NCBI GenBank assembly: GCA_039602395.1
Contig: JBCNJP010000017.1
Location: 18,012,729 to 18,076,728 of the forward strand
Direction: 5' to 3'
DNA from: Deinandra increscens subsp. villosa
Taxonomy: Eukaryota > Streptophyta > Magnoliopsida > Asterales > Asteraceae
DNA length: 64,000 nucleotides
A program made the position numbers and the translations under genes. The notes under the pieces are model-generated. The model was not told the origin of the DNA. It saw only the letters and a program-made list of their open reading frames with translations, and did no database searches. Numbering within the stretch: the stretch's first letter is position 1; the number at the start of each line of letters is the position of its first letter. This document shows positions 34,661 to 46,674 of this stretch, in pieces.

Positions 34661-37474
34661 GAAGGTTTCGTCCCCGAAACCTATTCCAGGTCTTAGTCAC
34701 CAAAGGACATTAGCCTAGCCTTTATAAAGACTGCGGTTGCACTAGTAACCTTATATTCAATGGTTACCCGTATAAATCACAATGTATATATATTTAGGCC
34801 CACATATAAATATGTATCTAATATGTCCCCATTTCTATTTAGCATTCGCTATGGACCCCTCAATGTCCGAAATTTTATGGCCATTTTATGGTCATCCTCA
34901 ACGTTCCTCATAACCCTTGGAACTTGACCAAACGGGTTTGAGTTGTTAGATTCCGACTTTGTCATCATTCGACAATTTCATTTCTTGCTTTTACTCACCC
35001 CATAGGATAGTATTAGCTTGATAACTTTTTGTTATCCTTTATATTCACATTTTACGCGTTTAGGAGTTCACAGTTTATAACTCCACATATCATTTAGGGT
35101 CAAGGTTCTAATGACACTGACATGATTTTGTCGACCAAAATCGAATTTTCAAATAATCATCCTCTCCGTAAGAGGTTTAAACGTTAATGTAATAATACTC
35201 GTACCTTAGTTTCATCACAATCTGCTTAGATAGCCTTCTTGCTCATGTTTACCTTGACGATAATCCTAGTCGGAATCTCGTCCTGCAACTTTCCTGCTAG
35301 TTGTGTCCTCGCACAGTGTAACTGTACCTACACACTTTAAGCAGTATAACAATATTTGCAAATGTTTAACATGTCACTTGCCGTTTACATTTCACATTCA
35401 ATAATGTAGTACATTTTTATTGGATGGTTCCCATGACTCTAAAAGCCATTTATACCATCCCATAACCCTTTTTAGGATTACTCTGTCCCATCTATTACAA
35501 TTCAACGTGTCATGCATTAATCTATTCTTGGCTCATATACTAGCCTTTAGCATTTATCACATTAATTATGATTCATTTGAATCATTTACACATCAACATA
35601 CATGTATTAATCAAGCCATGGCTCCTAAGAGTCATTTAGCTATTTCTTGTCAATATGGACCCTATCCTTCTTGCCTTATCATTACTGGCACAATTCCTAT
35701 GAATTGTTTATCATTCGATTGCATATTAATCTATGGTTACGGTTCCTATGAACCATTTATTGTTCATTTAACACGTTGGCACATTATCATATTTTTGTGT
35801 TGCCATGGTTCTTTTGAACCATTTTGCTAGCAATCATCAATTTAACCAGTATTATGATCCCTAAGGATCATTTCTAAACATTTTAACATGTAGACATGGT
35901 TCTTTCTAACCATAATTCGACCACATAACATTTTAGCGCGTAATTATGGTCACTTTACATTCCAACTTTTATTTGGAATATCTTGAGGATACTTACTTAC
36001 ATGGGAATCATCATGTCTCAACCACATGAGTTTTATTGTGTTTAAACAAGATTACTTCCCACCTTTTGTTAAACATCTAGTCATTTCATAGGGTTACGGG
36101 TTTTATAGCATATGCAATAATCCGTTTCCCCCTATTCTTATTTCCAATTCATATTTTTAATCAATTCTAGACTTGGGTTTTATCCCGAGTCACTTAAAAA
36201 TCATTCGCATCATATAATTCGACATCTTTTAGCTATTTATGACATCGCATAATAAACATGATTCAACCGTCTCAACGGTTTTTGTCGATTAAAACATATG
36301 ACCACTTCGACTCATTAGGTCCATGGTTATTCGTTAATCTTTCTTTTATGACATTTCAATATAAGATTCAACATTTGTACATCCGCAGATGTCCCATTTG
36401 TAACCTTGTTTCAAAATTGTTGGCTTCACGGCTCCTACAGAGTCGTTCTTCACCAATTTCCATTTCATTTATATTTCAATTTCAATTTCAAATTATGACC
36501 TCATGGGTCCAGATTCTTATTTCGACCCAATATATACACATGTATATGCATTACCATTTATTAAAATGTAATCCAGGTTGGGTAGTCCCACCTGGTTGTA
36601 CCTTAGCACATGCCCATTATGCATTCGAGTCCTAGCCCAATGCATTTTTGAGTCGTAAGTGTCATCATCCATCCACTTGCTTGGGTACAATTTTCCTATA
36701 AATTTCAGACTTCCTTTGCCCTTAGCAAGGTTTTCTAAGTTTTATTGGTCATGGCCAATAACTTTTCACAGGTTTATACGAGGTTTCTCGCCTAGGCTTT
36801 ACCCCGTTTCTACCTGCCTCATTGCTATTTGGGCTCTCAAAGCCTCCTTCCTTTATTTCCCTGTAAGATCACCGCCATCATGGTCCATTGATCTACAGAA
36901 ACAAAGTTTTCATTAGCTTAACAGCTTTTATCTACCTTACCGCAGCAAGGTTTTATATATACCATATTGGTCATAACCAATATTTCCCCCGGGTTTAAGT
37001 TTTAATTAGCTCAACAGCTTTTATTTACCTTACCGCAGCAAGGTTTTATATCTCATATTGGTCATAGCCAATACTCCCCCCGGGTTTAAGTTTTCATTAG
37101 CTCAACAACTTTTATTTACCTTACCGCAGCAAGGTTTTATATCTCATATTGGTCATAGCCAATACTCCCCCAGGTTTATACGAGGTTTTTAGCCGCAGCA
37201 TTACCCCGCTTCTACCTGGGACACTTCACTCACGCATTCATCGGTTTAGGTGTGATTACACCTCCTCGTGCGTTTCCCGAGTGATAGAAAATACTCTGCC
37301 TTATAGGCATAAAGGAACATTCATTCAGTTTAATTACAGTTTCAATCATTAGTTAAAGGTTATGTACCTTGCCCGGACGCTTCATCAAGCTTGAACCGAT
37401 CACCTTTCCCCGATCCCTTGAGCTCAAGGTTTGAGTTTAAGTACTCCCCGAGCACTTAATTCTCTCAAACCATG
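34661..37474 (-). other. LARD interior, non-coding, hairpin-rich
   Basis: No gag, protease, RT or integrase motif in any frame. Hairpins of the form ATGRYTC-loop-GARYCAT occur at 35568, 35618, 35690, 35739, 35805, 35854, 35896 and 36428. Near the primer end a unit of about 92 bp is tandemly repeated. Confidence 0.85.
36905..37190 (-). repeat. Tandem repeat, about 92 bp, three copies
   Basis: The word CGCAGCAAGG recurs at 36941, 37034 and 37125. Each unit also contains TATTGG/CCAATA around a 6-base loop, then CCCCCGGGTTTAAG or CCAGGTTTATACG. A more degenerate unit lies near 36710-36780. Confidence 0.85.
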
Positions 37475-37486
37475 GCTCTGATACCA
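37475..37486 (-). promoter_or_regulatory. Primer-binding site of the LARD
   Basis: Minus strand TGGTATCAGAGC, three bases from the LTR at 37490; initiator tRNA-Met type. Confidence 0.93.
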
Positions 37487-37489
37487 AAT

Positions 37490-40400
37490 TGTAACACCCG
37501 TTTACAATTTGATGCCAAACTTAAGTTATTACTTTATAAAAATGTGGTCCCAGATTTTTTTTTTTACATAAAGTCATGATAGACCTTTACAAATATACCA
37601 TATAATGAGTTTGGCACCTTAAGTTTGTTTAACAAACCTTTACATGGATCATTTTAATCAAAATATGCAACGGAATCTTCGGTCTTCAAGTGATCAGTTC
37701 TTCATCCGCTTGACGAGCATCCATTAAGCTTTCGCCTTACCTGCAACATACTCACTTTCAATAGTGAGTTTCTATTGCATAACATGTATAAATACCATTA
37801 ACAATGAAGGATAACAAGTGAAAATCAAAACAATGTTTCCAGGCGTATCGCTTGGGTCTTATTTACTTCCAAGCGATACGCTTGGAATTCTAGGCGTATC
37901 GCCTTTAACATCAACTGCTCCAAGCGATACGCTTAGAGCCCAATTTCCAGGGATTCTGGCCAATTTCGGCCAGTTCCATACTTAGCCAAAATTTTGGCTT
38001 TTTCACCTTGCTTCCTACCAAGTTTCACCAACTGGTTTTCCAGCCTTTTCAAGTCCTTCAATCATCACAAAACACTTGTTAAACAGGTTTTTAATTATAT
38101 AAACATACCTTATTCAAATCGAATTCATGCTATGCATTTACGGGTTCATCCAACCCGTTTGACCCGTTAGGACACCCATTGCCCTTAACTAAGTATCCGA
38201 CCCAAATGTAAGTTTAACCTTCCATAACCCATTAGTATACATGAAGGATAACCCATTCCAAAGGTCAATTACATCTTTTAACCCTGCAAGGATTCTATGC
38301 ACTTCGTATGTTTCAACTTTAAAGATTATGATCCTAATTTTATGTGACTACCTATTTATGCGTCAATCTACTTTTAGGGAGTCACTACAGATTTGTTCAA
38401 CCATTTTTGGGGTCATTGCACCCGTCTGACCCGATAAGACGGGTCCTTGCCCTTGGTTTACCCCAATGCCTAACTTGACCAAATATAAGTCTTGGAATCT
38501 ATGGTTCTATAACCATTTCATGATTCCTTTTCTCTTGTTACTTGGCATGGACTCCACAAGCCCATTTCCGCCATTGTAACTTTTATTCATTCTATGATTC
38601 ATCCGAATCTTTTCCATGGTCAAGTTTATCATTGGGGAACCTCATGGCTTTGAGCTTCATGGTTCCTAACCATTCATCACCCCTTGTTTTAGAGTAGCTC
38701 ATGGCTTGTTTTACTATATTGAGATTACACAATCTACATTTCCATAATTTAATACTTGTAACATAAACAATGTTACCCAACAATAAAGAAATTTCACATT
38801 AGTGGCTCCTTAGAGCCATTTAATCTTTTTGACCCATTATTATGGGCTTCAGCTAGTTATATAACCACTAGGCAACATTTTTGCATTCTAGTGTGGTTTT
38901 TATGGACCATTTGTGTTTTTCAACCCATTGACCCATTAGCATGAATCCTACGGTTCATTTATCACTAATGTTGTACATTCGTATAACCATGGTTCCTATG
39001 AACCAGTTAGTTAAGTATTATTCTTTGACTCACTAGTATGATTCCTTTAGAATCATTTGACCCGTTGTATTTGCTTTCCAATTCAACTTTTAAACACACA
39101 CTTTACCCTGACAATTCAAGGTTTTCATTTAACTTTCTGGTAATCTACTTACTCTTATGTGGGTACCTTAATTGGTACAAAATCCATTCATATCATGGTA
39201 AGAACATATATCATAGCACATTAGCTACCTTATAGGGTGTAAGTAGTACTTACCTCGATTCGTCCCAAAGTCCTTTACCACTTCATCCGGTTGACCCACT
39301 TGATTCCAAGCTCAAACCTAGCTTTTTCAATAGTCAACATTTAACTCATTAGTATTCCATTTCATGACTATTTTAGTCATTTAGATACTAACCATTTCCA
39401 TTTTGCATATTCATCATAATTTTTGTGTTCTAAATGAAACCATCACTTTGACTTATAAAGTCCAACCACAATTTACATACGAACACATATAATTGCACTA
39501 ATCACATATCATATAGGTCATATAATATGTATATTCAACTTTCATACATGTATAGAGCAAGTATAATCACAACTTCAATCTTGACTGATTTTAGAAGTTA
39601 ATATTTTTGTGTATACTTTTTCAGCTATGCTGCTGTAATGGGTCATTTTTGACCCATCTACGAATTTTTCTAGCCTTCCATGATCAAAGATGAAAGGTAG
39701 TACACTGAAAGACCTTTCTAGGCGTATATGGCACACCTTCTAACAATTTTTCTGTGATTTTATACGATTTTTCTAAAAACAGGACAGCAGCTTAATTTTA
39801 ACCAAACAGCATGCTGGAAAATTGAGTGACCATATTAACGGGTCATTTTGACCCATTATACTTCAGATTCAATTTCCGGTGTTCAAATACAAAACGTAGT
39901 ATTCAAAACAAGCTTTTCAACCGTATATCGTGCATCCCAAACGGACATACGAGTGATCTTATACAACACTTTCAAAACAGCCCCTCAACTAGATTTTTAT
40001 CATTTTTTTTTATGGTTCTACATCATTTTATTTAACACACTTTATAAGCATGGATTTCCCAAATCAAGCACATTCTTATTTCATGATTGTAAGTAGTGTA
40101 CATACCTACATTTAGTCATGAGTTCACATAATTAATCTCACCTAGGCATTTCATCGAGCACCTTATGTGCATTATCATATGGCATTCATGCTCTTGAGTT
40201 TTCTAGGCATTTCACCTACCATTTTCATATCTTGGGTAGAATCCCTTCAAACCCATTATCAATTTATCATTTTCCATATGAAAACACTTCAAGATCATCA
40301 TAATATTAGTTATTGTAGGCATGAATTTCATCACCTACTTAACCATTCATACATGGTGTTCAACAACTAGAGATTGGTGACTAATTCACCCGATAATTCA

Positions 40401-40939
40401 TAAACTAAGGTTCTAATTAGCAATACATGAACCCAACATTAAAAGATTCAAGCTAAACATAGCAGATTTCAACAATTTGAGCCATAGCTCCATGACCTAC
40501 ACATGCATGAATGATGGGGATGAACTTACTTGACTCCAAATTGGGTTTGGAAGAAGAAAAGCACTTCCAATTTGCTCTTGATGACAAGATTTGCAGCCTA
40601 AAGCCCCTCTAATTGCAGAATTTTGATTTTGGAAGAGGAGGAGGGCGTGGGTCGATCAACAGGTCGCAGATGCGACCTCCCTCCCCTTTCTCCTCTATTT
40701 TGTTAATTAGGCTATTAGGTAATTGCAATTCTGGTCCCTCAAGTTATCTCTTTTACCCCTTGTACCATTCTTTAAGGAGTTTTGGCTAAATCACCCATAA
40801 CTTTGTGTTTTATTTAAAATAAACCTCTTTTTATTTAACTTATACATTAAACCCCTTATATACATAATGGGTTAAGTTATGGACTAATGTCCGTCATTTA
40901 TTTACGACTAAAATATTTGTTCAGTTTCGGGATGTTACA
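37490..40939 (-). repeat. 5' LTR of the LARD
   Basis: 3450 bp. I saw no difference from 31194-34643, and all open frames inside translate identically. A young insertion, or gene conversion, is implied. Confidence 0.95.
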
Positions 40940-40944
40940 CTATC

Positions 40945-41600
40945 TAAAGAAGCAGACTTGTTTTAATTGTGGCATCGCTGGTCATATTGCTAGAAACTGT
41001 CTTTATCGCCCCTATGAACCCTATTTTCCGAAAAGTCAAAGGGTTTCATCTCAGGAGTCTGTAAAGTCTAAGCCCATGAAGGTGGAAAAACCTAAGGCAA
41101 TGAAGAATGTTACTCCTAAGGTTAAACCCTCTGATCAACATTGGGGCGCTGCCAAAGCTGAAAGAAAATCTATAAATCAAAATAACAGCTTTCCAAGTTA
41201 CAAAAATTTTCAAAAACAGGTGAAGAAACCAGTTTCAAAACAACCAAAGCTTGAAAAACCCAAGGTAACTAGAACTGTTTTCAAAAATGAGTCTAAAATG
41301 CAGAAGGTTGAAATTACCTAAAGTCACAACTCAAAAGGTGACTAAAACAAAAACTGTTTTGAAAAGTGAATCTAAAACGAAGAAGGTTGAAATACCTAAG
41401 GTCACAACTCCAAAGGTGACTAAAAAAATGTTAAATCACCTGGAATTTGGAAACCAAAGGCTAATGCAGCTACAACCGAATCATCCCAACTTCCTGATTT
41501 TTCAAAAGGAATGTTTTTAAAAGAAATTTCATTCATTGATTCCTCAGGACTACCCAGAAAAACAATGGCCTGGGTACTATTAGCTAACTAATCTCTCACT
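40945..41600 (+). pseudogene. Gag, C-terminal part, of the Sirevirus-like element
   Basis: Continues the gag of 29900-31188 after the LARD. The zinc knuckle CFNCGIAGHIARNC (40959-41000) is intact in spacing. A Lys/Pro-rich tail follows with an internal repeat of about 29 residues (KSESKTKKVEIPKVTTPKV and a variant). A one-base shift near 41310 and another near 41430 move the frame. Then DSSGLPRKTMAWVLLAN, which resembles the segment before protease in related elements, ends in a stop at about 41590. Pol is missing after that. Confidence 0.85.
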
Positions 41601-43909
41601 CTGTGCAGGAACGATCAAGGAGGATTATCACTAACGTTTTTATTACTAATTTGTTTGTTAAAAAGTGATTGTTCCAGGCACAGTTTAGGAGACGTATCTT
41701 CATGTCATGTTAAGTAATCTATAAATGGAAGGTATGTCTCATTGAGAGGTAAAAGGTGAAAATCAGCATGAAAGGTAGTGTTTTTAACTTGGTTGTTTGA
41801 ATGATGTGGCAGCAAAGGTTCTTTTGAGTCAAACCTATTTCATTAAATTGTCAATTAAGTTGTTGATTGATTATGTGGTTGACTTCAAATGCAATGAAGT
41901 GTGCATGTCATGAAACCCAATTTTCTAAAATTTTCAAATCAATACTTTAAAAAGTTAGCTTGGCCAGATATCTTCAAGTTCTTTTAAGTGTGTTTTTCAA
42001 TTTTTTAATTGTTTGTGTCTTGTTTTTGAGAAGTTTAGGGGAAATAAAATGAATGTCCGGGTTGGAGATGGCTGACACGCGTAACGCGGAAGTGAAAAGC
42101 AAGCTCCACGGTGATATGCTCGGTAGGCTCGACCTAAACTTATGACCTCCAATGAAAGTGCAGTGAACTTAAAAGATATATATGTTTAGTTTTCCATCCT
42201 AGGTTGCATGGTTTAAAAGACTGAGTCCCGGAAAAAATGGGTTGAGAGTGGTAATTACCTAGTATTCACTCTCTCACACGCCATGTCTTTGCTATCATGA
42301 CTACACCACATAATAAAAAGAAAAGAAAAAGAAATGAAAAAGAAATTAAAAAAAATGAAAAAGAAAAGAAAATGAAAAATAATCACTCAGTTGGTCTTCT
42401 TTGCGTGCTTAACGGCCGACCTGATCACCAACTGATGGTTAATGAAATAAGTGGTAGTCATAACGGTGTTGCATGGTTCCTCAAGTTGGGGGTTTGTGAA
42501 TCCTCAATAAACTCTGAGGTTGGGTAGGTTTTGCTGTGTACGCTTGGGTGTGGGGAAAATTAAACATGACGGTAATATTGTACTATATTAAGCATGACGC
42601 ATTCGGCTGGGATTAAACGGGTTTGAGTTTAAAGCGGACAAACATACCGGCAATCACCTGGACTAGTTGAGTAACTGAAGATGAAAAGGGTTCCTCAGTC
42701 AGATTCATACGGTTTGATCCCTTGTAAACTTTCTCATGTTTGGTTTGGTAAGTATTTGTTTATTTTTATCTTTCGTATGTGAGTCGTTAAGTTCCTTTTG
42801 GTGTGTTTTCGTCTTGGCCAGGTTGATTTGAGAAGTCAAAATGTGTTTTTCATGGGTTTTAATGCATGACAATATGCCCCCGACAGATCTTGCCAAATTT
42901 TTAGGGGAAGGAGTATGGGATAATAAGTATTATCTGAAGGGAACTCAAGGATGATACTTATTATCTAATGGAAAGACTTCCTCCGTCAGATCTTGACAAA
43001 TTTTTAGGGGAAGGAGAGGGGATAATAAGTATTATCCGAAGGGAACTCGAGGATGATACTTATTATCTAATGACAAGACTTCCATAATACATAGTACCTG
43101 AAGGGAACTCGAAGATAATATGTATTATCTCAGGGGAAGTCCTTAGCTGAGGGGAAGTTATCAGCTAAGGGGAAGTCTTTAGAGGTCTTGGGTTCAGGGG
43201 AAGTTTTATAGAAAACCCGTAATCTATATTAGGGTTTTTGGTTAAAATAATGTTAATTTGAATCAATCGAACATATGATAATTACCCTCTAACCCAAAGA
43301 CCAGTCATCAAATGTCTGGTGGAGTATTTTTTTTAAATGTGTGTCAGACAGGTTGATGATAGAAAGATGCTGTTGATGCTGCTGCTGCTCAAAGTTAAAG
43401 AACCAGCCGGACAAGACTTCCATCTGAAAAGCAACTGTTCAGGGGAAGTTGTTGGTGTCTTTACAAGTTTCCAAAAGCTTCAAAAGAGCTTCAAAGAAGA
43501 TGTTCACGTGTTTAGGGGAAGCTGAAGGTTTTAAAGTCAACTAATGAAGAAAGTGATGCAAAGAGCAGTCAGAGATTGCGAAGATCCAAGTTCAACAATC
43601 AAATTCTTCAAAGTTAGGGGCTTTCAAGATTTCAACCCTCTAATTTATGAAGATTCAAGACAGTTACCGAAGATTTAGCAAGAACCAGTTCTTTCAATAG
43701 AAGCAAGTCAATGAGAATCCTCCATTTCATTAACTTGTTCATTTCAAGAAGTTCGAGCTGATGCTGATCAAGAGGAAGTCCCAAATGCCCGTCATGAAAC
43801 CCATTGAAGATTTCCGCAGAAAGAATCTTCATCAACATCTATGCCATCCAGTCAAGAAGAAGAACTTCAAACATTGAAGACATTTAATATCACAAGCCTA
43901 GGGGAAGAT
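41601..43909 (+). other. 3' non-coding part of the Sirevirus-like element with repeated polypurine motif
   Basis: No pol domain seen. AGGGGAAG occurs at 42903, 43006, 43132, 43150, 43168, 43196, 43441, 43514 and 43900, the last touching the 3' LTR. A segment of about 100 bp with GATAATAAGTATTATC is tandemly repeated at about 42885-43085. A purine-rich A/G run lies at 42310-42380. Confidence 0.8.
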
Positions 43910-44349
43910 TGTTGAGGCTAGATTATGAGGCTTGTAATATTAAATTAGTTGGGATGGGCTTAGAGGGTTTAATTAGATTAGTAGGCTAGTTTATGGTTGG
44001 GCTTGGGTTTACTATTGGGTTTATGATCAAGAAGGGGCCCAATAGTAAACCCAATGGGGGACTATATATACCCCATGAGTTCACCATTTGGGGGTTGCTG
44101 ATTTACGACTAGAAAGAGGAGCCTCATTGAGTTTACGATCGTAATCATAAACTAGAGAGAGAGATCAGTTTACGATTTACTATTTTATACCCGACAAGTT
44201 TTTCTTGTGTGCAAAGATCAAGTTTTTAACGTTTATTCATCGTATTCTTCATGTTTCTTCTCTTCTCTATCTTGAATCAATCATAAACGAGGATTTCGCA
44301 CTCGTTTGTGATTAAAATATCGTGATTAGTTGTTGATTCTGGATCTACA
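43910..44349 (+). repeat. 3' LTR of the Sirevirus-like element
   Basis: 440 bp, about 98 percent identical by eye to 28718-29157, with the same 17-bp inverted repeat. It is followed by GGCAT. Confidence 0.95.
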
Positions 44350-44354
44350 GGCAT

Positions 44355-44940
44355 CGTTTACATCCAGCGTTTGCATCAGATCTTCTAAGTGATTCTCCTG
44401 TTGTGGTATCTCTCCGTCCTCGACATCCATCTCTTGGTCGTTTAGCCCCATCTAACCTTTATATGGGGATTTTAATAAGACTTTAAACGCTGAACCTTGT
44501 ACATCCACTAAAACACAGTCAGACGGATAGGCCCAATTTAGATTAGTAGTTTGTTGGGCTTGGACCGGGCTTGTATTCTCGGACGCAGGAGAACCCACCC
44601 CCCCCCCCCCCCTTTTTTTTGTCTTAAACTTTTTAGTTTTTGATCCCCCACTCGACTCACGCGCCTGGGAAGAGCATGAAAGATTAATTAACACAACCAT
44701 CATGCCCACCACCCTTATCAGTTCCCCCATGCACATCGATCATCGATTTCCCATGCAATCTAGTCGGAGTCTCTTCCTCTTCTCCGGCGTTCCCTCCGAC
44801 CTGCAAATTCTTCATTCACTCTCTCCGGCATGCCGCCGTGAAGCAACCCTTGGACCCATAATTCTCATTCCTAATCAATATTTAATAAACTTGAGTTTAT
44901 ATATTTATCTCAATATAAGAAAAACAAATGGAAAGTATTA
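44355..44940 (-). pseudogene. 5' part of the interrupted LINE (ORF1 end region)
   Basis: The minus strand resumes after the GGCAT duplication. A 94-codon frame (44736-44452) is Lys/Gly/Ser rich (KTKKFKTKKRGGGG) and ends SDCVLVDVQGSAFKVLL; it may be the C-terminus of LINE ORF1, but no RNA-binding domain is recognisable. A C15-T8 run at 44598-44620 lies within it. The LINE 5' end is not defined. Confidence 0.55.
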
Positions 44941-46674
44941 GGGAATAAGTACTTAAAACTAATAAAATAAAATTGTTGACAGTAAATATTGACGAAAGAG
45001 AAAATTAAACAGCTTTTAGGAGTATATATATAAAGATTAAAGTTAAATATCAAAATATATAAGTTTAAATATTAACATTTTTTTATCTATATAATAAAAA
45101 TATTTATATTATAAAACCCTTAAACGGGTTAAAAGTTCGACCCATTTATTTAACGGATCGTGTTTCCGTTGTGCTATATTTATACAAGTCGTGTTCAGGT
45201 TGAACTATATTTTAAACAGGTCGGGTTCGTTTGACCTGTTTAAGAAAACAGATCATATAGGGCAACCCAAAACCTATTTGTTCTTGTCTCGTATTCGGAT
45301 CATGACAAGAATTACCACCGAATTATTTACGGAATTATTTACGGGATAGTATACCACCGATAAGATAGTGGTCGCATTTTAAAAAAGAAAACTCAAATTA
45401 ACCGTTTACCTATTTTGTAGCTTCTCAACACATGGTGGAAAATCTTCTAACCCGACCCCGAACGACAACACATCATGAAAAACTTCAAAAGTTTCTCTTT
45501 CTTGTATTTTGGATGTTTGATGTGGAACCATATTTTTGTAAATAATGATCATATTTTTGTAAATAATGATCAAACATGCTTTGAAAATAAATGTTAAAAC
45601 TTTGTTTTTGTGTTGTTGCAAAATATGCGTCAACAGTAAAACCACAAACTATATAATCGATTAAAGTTTCAAACACCAGAAGAATTGAAGCAAGAGTTTA
45701 ATGCGGTGACAAGAGTAAAAGCGACGCACATCTCTTCATTCTCTTGCAAATATTTTATAATTATAAATTACATTGGAAGTATGTTATTATTTAAACCTTG
45801 CCTTTAAATTATAATTTTATAATTATAAAATCATTTAATCTCTTAGACATAATATATAATTGGTGAAACATCGAATTACTTGCGGGATAGTAAACCATTG
45901 ATCAGATAGTAGTCACATTTTAAAAAAAATCAAACAAATCGCTTACACTTTTAATAGCTTCTCAACACAAGGTAGGAAATCTCCTAAACCCGACCCCGAG
46001 CAGTAAGGCCATTATAAAAAGCTTCTAAAGTCTCTTTTTGTCGTATCGCATTATTAAAAAAAAGTTCTAGTTAAGTTCACCTAGTAGGTGTATCCCAATT
46101 TGGACTAAAACTGGTGGAATCCGTATCCCGGTAAAATATTTTCTATATTCTGAACATCCTTTTCAACTATTAATAAAAATGTGTTTTAACATTTGTTTAA
46201 CATTTCTTATGATTGTTGTACTTGAGGAACCATGAGTCCGTCTTTCACAACCAAACTAATGATATGCATAACACTTCGAGTATGTAAATAAAACACGGCT
46301 ACAAACAGGTTGATATTTATTTTTAATTGCTAAACCGGGCTTTTGTATTATTTGAGACGTTATCAGAAGATAACGAGAAATCTTGTCTTGTCATTTAAAA
46401 GCTTGAATAATACCATCAACCATATAAATTTTTTCACCGTTGTGCGAATATCCAAACATATCAAACGCAATTGTATTCTTCATCATTTGTCATGTATAGA
46501 GATTAACCCAATGAGTGGCAACAAAAATGTATAATTCCGGTAAAACATGATGAAGAATACAATTGTGTTTGAATAAAATAATTCCCCATCATTTCTAAAC
46601 ATCTCTATACATAATTCCCAAACATGTGTAGCCTGCCAAAAAATTGGTAGTTAAGTTTTTTTACAGCAAAGAAC
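44941..46674. other. AT-rich intergenic DNA with an old duplication
   Basis: No gene. Segments 45300-45510 and 45860-46050 are diverged direct copies (GGGATAGTA...ACC, AGCTTCTCAACACA, CCCGACCCCGA in the same order). A short inverted repeat at 46462-46486 and 46547-46571 pairs 24 of 25 bases. Confidence 0.6.

Larger units (their letters stand above)
31194..40939 (-). mobile_element. LARD-type non-autonomous LTR retrotransposon, 9.7 kb, with 3.45-kb LTRs
   Basis: LTRs at 31194-34643 and 37490-40939 align with a constant offset of 6296 and no difference that I found. The perfect 5-bp duplication CTATC is at 31189-31193 and 40940-40944. On the minus strand the primer site abuts the right LTR and a purine tract abuts the left LTR, so the element is oriented minus. 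The 2.85-kb interior has no ORF resembling gag or pol; frames of 62-144 codons are scattered and Phe/Ser/His rich. Large non-coding LTR elements moved in trans are termed LARDs. Both LTRs and interior are full of short hairpins. Confidence 0.95.
28718..44349 (+). mobile_element. Sirevirus-like Copia element, gag only, inserted in the LINE
   Basis: LTRs at 28718-29157 and 43910-44349 (440 bp each, about seven differences seen). The perfect duplication GGCAT is at 28713-28717 and 44350-44354. A tRNA-Met primer site, a long gag with coiled coil and CCHC knuckle, and nine copies of AGGGGAAG before the 3' LTR fit the Sirevirus genus of Copia elements, for which multiple polypurine tracts are described. 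After removing the nested LARD the element is about 5.9 kb. No integrase or RT was seen between gag and the 3' LTR, so it is non-autonomous. Confidence 0.9.

Noticed and set aside
36905..37190. CRISPR-like repeat array
   Set aside because: Units are about 92 bp and directly adjacent, without constant repeats and unique spacers, and lie inside a plant retroelement.
31945..40370. Paired ORFs of 62-82 codons repeated at an offset of 6296
   Set aside because: They are the same spurious frames read in the two identical LTRs; no codon bias or known motif.
44598..44620. C15-T8 homopolymer as a regulatory tract
   Set aside because: It lies in decayed LINE sequence and is a likely slippage or sequencing-length artefact.
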